This document shows positions 30,273 through 34,186 of a stretch of DNA of 34,186 bases, piece by piece. A model generated the notes under the pieces. The model made no database searches and was not told the origin of the DNA. It saw only the letters and a list, made by a program, of their open reading frames with translations. The first letter of the stretch is position 1. Every line of letters starts with the position of its first letter. This stretch comes from Patescibacteria group bacterium (lineage in GTDB: Bacteria; Patescibacteriota; Minisyncoccia; UBA6257; GWB1-50-10): the NCBI GenBank assembly GCA_024239035.1, contig JANBVK010000001.1, positions 303,929-338,114 of the forward strand, given 5' to 3'. The position numbers and the translations under genes are program-made.

Positions 30273-30292
30273 CAATGAGCTTATCATAAAAT
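30264..30292 (+). promoter_or_regulatory. Promoter of the double methyltransferase operon
   Basis: TTGAAT (30264-30269), 17-nt spacer, TAAAAT (30287-30292), then 7 nt to the ATG at 30300. The transcript would start at the ATG (leaderless). The -35 box is formed from the end of the pseudogene. Confidence 0.6.
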
Positions 30293-30299
30293 TACTCCC

Positions 30300-31685
30300 A
30301 TGACAAGATCTTTCTACGAAGGTGGGAGCCCAGAGGAAGCCCTTGAACTGTACCTAGCAGGCCATGACAATCTCTACGGCCGCATGCAAATCCAGACAAT
30401 CAAGCGTGCTATGCGAGCAGTTTGCCCGAGTTTTAAAAACCTCAAGATTCTAGAAATTGGATGCGGAGGCGGCATCTGGACGGAATTTTTCATTAAAGAA
30501 GGTGCCAAAGTCACCTCCATAGATACGCTCTCTCATCCACTTCAAGCAAATAAGGAGCGCAATCCAGAAGGGACTTTCATTCTTGGCGACGCTGCATTGG
30601 TCAAAATAAACGATTCTTTCGATATAGTTTTCGCTAAAGATGTGATTGAACATATTGAAGAGGATGATAAGTTTCTTGCTAATATGCATCACCACCTCAA
30701 AGAAGGTGGTTCAATTGTCATTGCCACCCAAAACTCGTCGTCGCTAAACTACCTCGTTCAGGGAAATTACCATCGTTATGTAAAAAGAAATAAAAATTGG
30801 TTGGGGTGGGACCCAACTCACGTACGTTTCTACAATTATTCCTCTCTTTCGAAAAAATTGAAAAAGGCGCAATTCCGGCCAATGCGCTGGTTTGGCAGCT
30901 ATTTTTTCCCCTACCGGCTTTTCAGCGACCATTTCGGCAAGATTTGGGAATCGCGAATTTTTTGCCTGATAGAAAGTAGTCCGCTTTGTCTCCGTTTGCC
31001 ACTCGGCATTTGGGGCTGGAACATCGGCGTCATTGCTCAAAAAATGGCTAAATCTTTCGATAAAACTGACCAATACAAGTTCACGCCTTGGAAGTTCTTG
31101 ACAAAGCTGGACCTTTTGAACTGGACAAGATATGCGGCCATCGTCAAGGAACTCACTCTCCTCAAGCCGCAAAGGGTACTGGAAGCCGGTCCCGGCGAAG
31201 GAGTGGTAAAAAGCGTAATGGAAGATTTTGTAATGAGGTTCGACACAATCGACGTCAATTCCCAGCTTTCACCGACTTATGAAGGCGATATCCGCGATTT
31301 TTTCAGCGAAGCGGCTGGTAAGTACGATAGTTTCATTGCAGCGGATATCCTGGAACATATTCCTTTCGATGATTTAGAGGCCACTTTAAAAAATATCAAC
31401 GCTTATCTCGTACCCGGCGGCACTGCGTTAATCACCATTCCCCACCGCCTGCATTACATTTTTCTAATGACTTCCGTTTTCGGCCACAAGCCGATAATAT
31501 TGAGATTCCCCACACTAAAGAAACTCCTCGGCCGGAAAGTTTACATCGACCCGTACCATGAGTGGGAAATTGGGGATGGAATCCACACCGTTGAAAAAGT
31601 TGAAAACGTTATGAAAAATGCAGGTTTTAAAATAGAAAAATGTGAAAAACTCCCCTATGTTGATTTTTGGGTTTTAAGAAAATAA
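30300..31685 (+). CDS. Tandem double SAM methyltransferase
   Basis: 461 aa with two class I methyltransferase domains in one frame. Domain 1 (about 1-230) has motif I ILEIGCGGG (50-58), acidic VTSIDT and FDIVFAKDVIEHIEED. A linker (about 230-275) follows, then domain 2 (about 275-461) with VLEAGPGEG (293-301), FDTIDVN and YDSFIAADILEHIPFDDLEA. Both keep SAM-binding motifs. Paired domains could methylate two positions or form an internal dimer with one active site. The start has a promoter just upstream; the stop overlaps the aminotransferase ATG by one base. Confidence 0.88.
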   Translation: MTRSFYEGGSPEEALELYLAGHDNLYGRMQIQTIKRAMRAVCPSFKNLKILEIGCGGGIWTEFFIKEGAKVTSIDTLSHPLQANKERNPEGTFILGDAALVKINDSFDIVFAKDVIEHIEEDDKFLANMHHHLKEGGSIVIATQNSSSLNYLVQGNYHRYVKRNKNWLGWDPTHVRFYNYSSLSKKLKKAQFRPMRWFGSYFFPYRLFSDHFGKIWESRIFCLIESSPLCLRLPLGIWGWNIGVIAQKMAKSFDKTDQYKFTPWKFLTKLDLLNWTRYAAIVKELTLLKPQRVLEAGPGEGVVKSVMEDFVMRFDTIDVNSQLSPTYEGDIRDFFSEAAGKYDSFIAADILEHIPFDDLEATLKNINAYLVPGGTALITIPHRLHYIFLMTSVFGHKPIILRFPTLKKLLGRKVYIDPYHEWEIGDGIHTVEKVENVMKNAGFKIEKCEKLPYVDFWVLRK

Positions 31686-32920
31686 TGAAAAATCGTTCGG
31701 CGATAGCCTCTTCTGGCAAAAAATTCAGAACTAAGAATATCTCAAGACGAGTGAGACAAATCGTCATCTCCCCGATTAAAGAGATGTCAATTTTGGCTGA
31801 TGAACTGGAGGAGAAAAACGGAAAAAAACTAATATCCCTTGGTCAGGGTATTCCTTATTTTGACACGCCGCCTTTGATTAAAAAGGCAATGAAAAAGGCT
31901 CTCCAAGAACCCGACACGGCCAAATACACGCTTGAACCGGGTATCACTAAACTACGCGAACTTATTGCCCGCGACCTCAAACGGCGCAAGAACATCAAAA
32001 ACATCAAACCGAAAAAAGAAATTATGGTCTCGGGCGGCTGTCAAGAAGCAGTCGCATGTGCTCTTGCAACCGTGATTGACCCCGGCGATCATGTACTTCT
32101 ACCCGAACCGGCATTTGCTTCACATATTGAACAAATTTTACAGTGGGGTGGGAAACCGATTTTTGTGCCGCTTAAAGAAAAAGATGGGTGGCGGCTTGAT
32201 ATAAAAGAATGTAAGAAAAAAATAACTAAAAAAACAAAAGCGATTTTGTTCAGTAATCCCTCAAACCCGACTGGAGCCGTGTTTGGTAAAAAAGAGTTAA
32301 CTGAGCTTGCCCGATTCGCGAAAAGAAAAAATCTAGTAATAATCACTGACGAAACTTATGACTTTTTGACTTATAACGGAGTAAAACATTTTTCACCGGC
32401 AAGTATTCCCGCATTACACGATCACGTAGTGCTTTGCGGAAGCTTTTCAAAAAAATACGCCATGACCGGTTACCGCGTGGGTTATGCTTTTGCCGACGAA
32501 GGAATAATTGACCACATGTTAAAAGTCCACGATGCCTTGCAGATCTGCGCGCCGGCAATATCGCAAAAAGGCGCAATTGCAGCCTTAAGAGAACCACAAA
32601 CCAGCGTCCGTGATTTTGTGAAGAAACTCGCCAAAAACCGTGAACTTATGTGCCGCGAACTTGATAAACTCTCAGATTTCTTTGAATATCAAAAACCAAT
32701 GGGCGCTTACTATATTATGGTGAAATATAAGAAAATAAAAATGGGTTCATTTAAACTCTCGCTAAAAATCCTACGCGAGGCGAGGGTTGTTGTCATTCCC
32801 GGCGCCGCTTTTGGTCCTAGCGGTGAAGGACATATCCGATTATCTTTCGCTGGACAACCGGAGGAAATCAAAGAAGGGTTCATAAAATTAAGAAAATGGC
32901 TAAAAACTAACTTCAAATGA
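31685..32920 (+). CDS. Class I/II PLP-dependent aminotransferase
   Basis: 411 aa from the ATG at 31685, which shares an A with the upstream TAA; an earlier in-frame start at 31667 lies inside the methyltransferase. Fold-type I motifs: SLGQGIPYFDTPP (substrate arm), YTLEPGITKLR, NPSNPTGAV (191-199), TDETYDFLTY (Asp222) and PLP-lysine site SFSKKYAMTGYRVGY (Lys256), with a C-terminal Arg in GHIRLSF. It resembles aspartate/aromatic-type aminotransferases rather than the DegT sugar aminotransferases usual in glycan loci, so its substrate may be an amino or keto acid. It overlaps the next start by 4 nt. Confidence 0.92.
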   Translation: MKNRSAIASSGKKFRTKNISRRVRQIVISPIKEMSILADELEEKNGKKLISLGQGIPYFDTPPLIKKAMKKALQEPDTAKYTLEPGITKLRELIARDLKRRKNIKNIKPKKEIMVSGGCQEAVACALATVIDPGDHVLLPEPAFASHIEQILQWGGKPIFVPLKEKDGWRLDIKECKKKITKKTKAILFSNPSNPTGAVFGKKELTELARFAKRKNLVIITDETYDFLTYNGVKHFSPASIPALHDHVVLCGSFSKKYAMTGYRVGYAFADEGIIDHMLKVHDALQICAPAISQKGAIAALREPQTSVRDFVKKLAKNRELMCRELDKLSDFFEYQKPMGAYYIMVKYKKIKMGSFKLSLKILREARVVVIPGAAFGPSGEGHIRLSFAGQPEEIKEGFIKLRKWLKTNFK

Positions 32921-33516
32921 CAAAAAGACTATTTGATATTTTCTTCACCTCTATCGGTCTTCTTTTTCTCTCTCCCCTGCTTGTCACGCTCGCAATCTGG
33001 ACAAAACTTGACTCATCCGGTCCGGTTTTCTATCGCGGCGTGCGGATGGGAAAGAACTGGAAGAAATTTAAGATTTTCAAATTCCGCACAATGGTGGTTA
33101 ACGCCGAGAATATCGGCGGGCCCTCAACGCGAGAAGAAGACCCACGCCTGACCCGAAGCGGACGCTTTCTCCGTAAGTGGAAACTTGATGAATTCCCCCA
33201 ACTTTTAAGCGTTATAAAAGGTGATATGAGTTTAGTGGGACCCAGACCCGAAGTACCTGAGTACGCCGCGCTTTACAAGGGAGAAGAAAAAATTATCTAT
33301 ACTGTAAAACCGGGTATGACTGACTATGCCTCCCTCTGGAATCTCCACGAAGAGGAATTGCTATCTAAAGCGAAAACTACTGAAGAGACAGAAAAAATTT
33401 ATTTAGAAAAAATCAGACCGGAAAAAGTCCGGCTCCAGATGAAATATGTCAAAGAAATGTCATGTTGGACAGATATAAAAATTATTTTTAAAACTATTAA
33501 GAAAATTCTTCTCTAA
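32917..33516 (+). CDS. Monotopic phosphoglycosyl transferase (PglC/WcaJ-core type)
   Basis: 199 aa. One hydrophobic re-entrant segment (about 4-26), then FYRGVRMGKNWKKFKIFKFR, TMVVNAE, WKLDEFPQL (catalytic Asp-Glu), SLVGPRPE and KPGMTDYASLWN: all conserved blocks of bacterial sugar transferases. It lacks the N-terminal multi-helix part of WcaJ, so it is a minimal PglC-like enzyme. It moves a sugar phosphate from a UDP-sugar to undecaprenyl phosphate and thus starts glycan assembly. Start and stop fit the operon; no gap from the aminotransferase. Confidence 0.93.
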   Translation: MTKRLFDIFFTSIGLLFLSPLLVTLAIWTKLDSSGPVFYRGVRMGKNWKKFKIFKFRTMVVNAENIGGPSTREEDPRLTRSGRFLRKWKLDEFPQLLSVIKGDMSLVGPRPEVPEYAALYKGEEKIIYTVKPGMTDYASLWNLHEEELLSKAKTTEETEKIYLEKIRPEKVRLQMKYVKEMSCWTDIKIIFKTIKKILL

Positions 33517-33518
33517 AA

Positions 33519-33547
33519 TTGACGTGGCTTTATTAAAAGACAATAAT
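33519..33547 (+). promoter_or_regulatory. Promoter of the transketolase gene
   Basis: TTGACG (33519-33524), 17-nt spacer, AATAAT (33542-33547), 16 nt before the ATG at 33564. It starts 2 nt after the phosphoglycosyl transferase stop and suggests separate transcription of the transketolase genes. Confidence 0.5.
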
Positions 33548-33563
33548 TAAAAACCAATCAAAA

Positions 33564-34186
33564 ATGACCGATTACAAAAAAATAGCGACTGAAGCAAGAA
33601 AAAAAACGCTTGAAATGATCTACCGGGCCCAAAGCAGCCATGTCGGAAGCAATTTCAGCTGCATTGATATTTTAAGTGTTTTATTTGAAAAGATGGATTT
33701 GAAGAAAGATAAGTTTATCTTGAGTAAGGGCTGGGCAGCAGCCTCGGTTTATTACTTTCTGGCCCAAAAGGGAATTATACCAAAAGAAGATTTAGAACGT
33801 TATTGCAAACCGGGCGAAAAAGAATACATAGGTCTTATAGAGCCGAGGGGGAAATTTGGATTGGAATTTGCCGGGGGGAGCATGGGTTTCGGCCTGCCTG
33901 CCGGGGTTGGTTTTGCTTTGGCTAAAAAACTAAACGGAGAAGAGGGAAAGGTTCAGGTTCTCATAAGTGACGGGGAAGTGCAAATAGGAACCACCTGGGA
34001 ATCAATTCTAATTGCCAAACAACATAATCTTTCTAATTTGATAGTCTGGGTAGACAATAACCGATTTCAGGCGATGGGAGAAACTAAAGAGATTTTGAAC
34101 ATAGAACCGTTAGATGAACGAGTAAAACCTTTTGGGTGGGCAGTCCAAAGAATAGATGGCCACGACTTTGAGAAAATAGAATCCGC
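33564..34186 (+). CDS. Transketolase N-terminal (TPP-binding) subunit, partial at window end
   Basis: 207 codons, open at the window edge. MIYRAQSSHVGSNFSCIDIL matches the transketolase start (GHxGxxxSxxDIL), FILSKGWAAASVYYFLAQKG follows, then FAGGSMGFGLPAGVGFALA and the TPP/Mg motif ISDGEVQIGTTWESI (SDGE at 135-138 in place of GDGE) with DNNRFQ. Layout fits split transketolases whose C-terminal half is a separate gene, but the next gene is not visible. It could serve the pentose phosphate pathway or make an unusual sugar for the adjacent glycan locus. Confidence 0.88.
   Translation, partial: MTDYKKIATEARKKTLEMIYRAQSSHVGSNFSCIDILSVLFEKMDLKKDKFILSKGWAAASVYYFLAQKGIIPKEDLERYCKPGEKEYIGLIEPRGKFGLEFAGGSMGFGLPAGVGFALAKKLNGEEGKVQVLISDGEVQIGTTWESILIAKQHNLSNLIVWVDNNRFQAMGETKEILNIEPLDERVKPFGWAVQRIDGHDFEKIES

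Noticed and set aside
1-34186. Recoding of UGA as glycine (as in Gracilibacteria/Absconditabacteria)
   Set aside because: Several genes end with TGA at expected family ends, conserved Gly positions use GGN, and an SPF-type RF2 is present.
1-34186. Integrated phage or insertion sequence
   Set aside because: No integrase, transposase, terminase, capsid or long terminal inverted repeats; the fibre-like genes carry signal peptides and lie with membrane proteins.

Overview
The window looks like chromosome from a Candidate Phyla Radiation (Patescibacteria) bacterium, most likely Parcubacteria-related. The signs are small tightly packed genes with 1-11 nt overlaps, a huge secreted GNVGIGTT-repeat fibre protein, many single-pass membrane proteins, both bL27 and bL9 present, and short palindromic or tandem DNA 'words' inserted in frame into housekeeping genes. 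The code is standard: several genes end in TGA and an RF2-type release factor is present. The taxonomic call is inference from gene content; no marker phylogeny could be run.

Region 1 (1-9560, minus strand) is a cell-surface block: the start of one fibre-like repeat protein, three membrane-anchored cupredoxin-fold proteins, a 552-aa anchored beta-rich protein, a 1805-aa fibre with about 22 GxxGIGTT-type repeats, and a 51-aa membrane peptide. Region 2 (9554-13988) is housekeeping: rpmA (bL27) behind a structured leader, the operon S41 protease-rplI (bL9), an unknown 90-aa gene coupled to peptide deformylase, and divergent fmt, then a secreted His-rich protein. Region 3 (13970-17449) has tRNA-Gln followed by a GIY-YIG nuclease gene, and on the minus strand HNH nuclease, tRNA-Thr, a domain-1-less RF2 gene, ftsE and ftsX. 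Region 4 (17505-19736) is a thiol-redox cassette: DsbA-like, SPW protein, glutaredoxin-like and thioredoxin reductase-like.

Region 5 (19757-34186) is a surface-polysaccharide locus: Wzx flippase, O-antigen ligase/polymerase with a small helical-repeat partner, two half-length UDP-sugar dehydrogenase-like genes, a carbamoyltransferase, three glycosyltransferases, a methyltransferase, a methyltransferase pseudogene, a tandem double methyltransferase, an aminotransferase, a phosphoglycosyl transferase and the start of a split transketolase. The phosphoglycosyl transferase would start the glycan on undecaprenyl phosphate, glycosyltransferases extend it, the modifying enzymes decorate it, Wzx flips it and the WaaL/Wzy-like enzyme ligates or polymerises it.

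Most notable are the in-frame palindromic/tandem words (bL9, Fmt x3, the 552-aa protein, the fibre), a 26-bp repeat that supplies stop codons to two unrelated membrane-protein genes, the HNH/tRNA-Thr/short-RF2 junction, the graded loss of copper ligands in three neighbouring cupredoxins, and -10 boxes sitting 5-8 nt before start codons, which suggests leaderless mRNAs. No transposase, CRISPR array, rRNA or integrase was found. No stretch over 300 bases lacks a gene.
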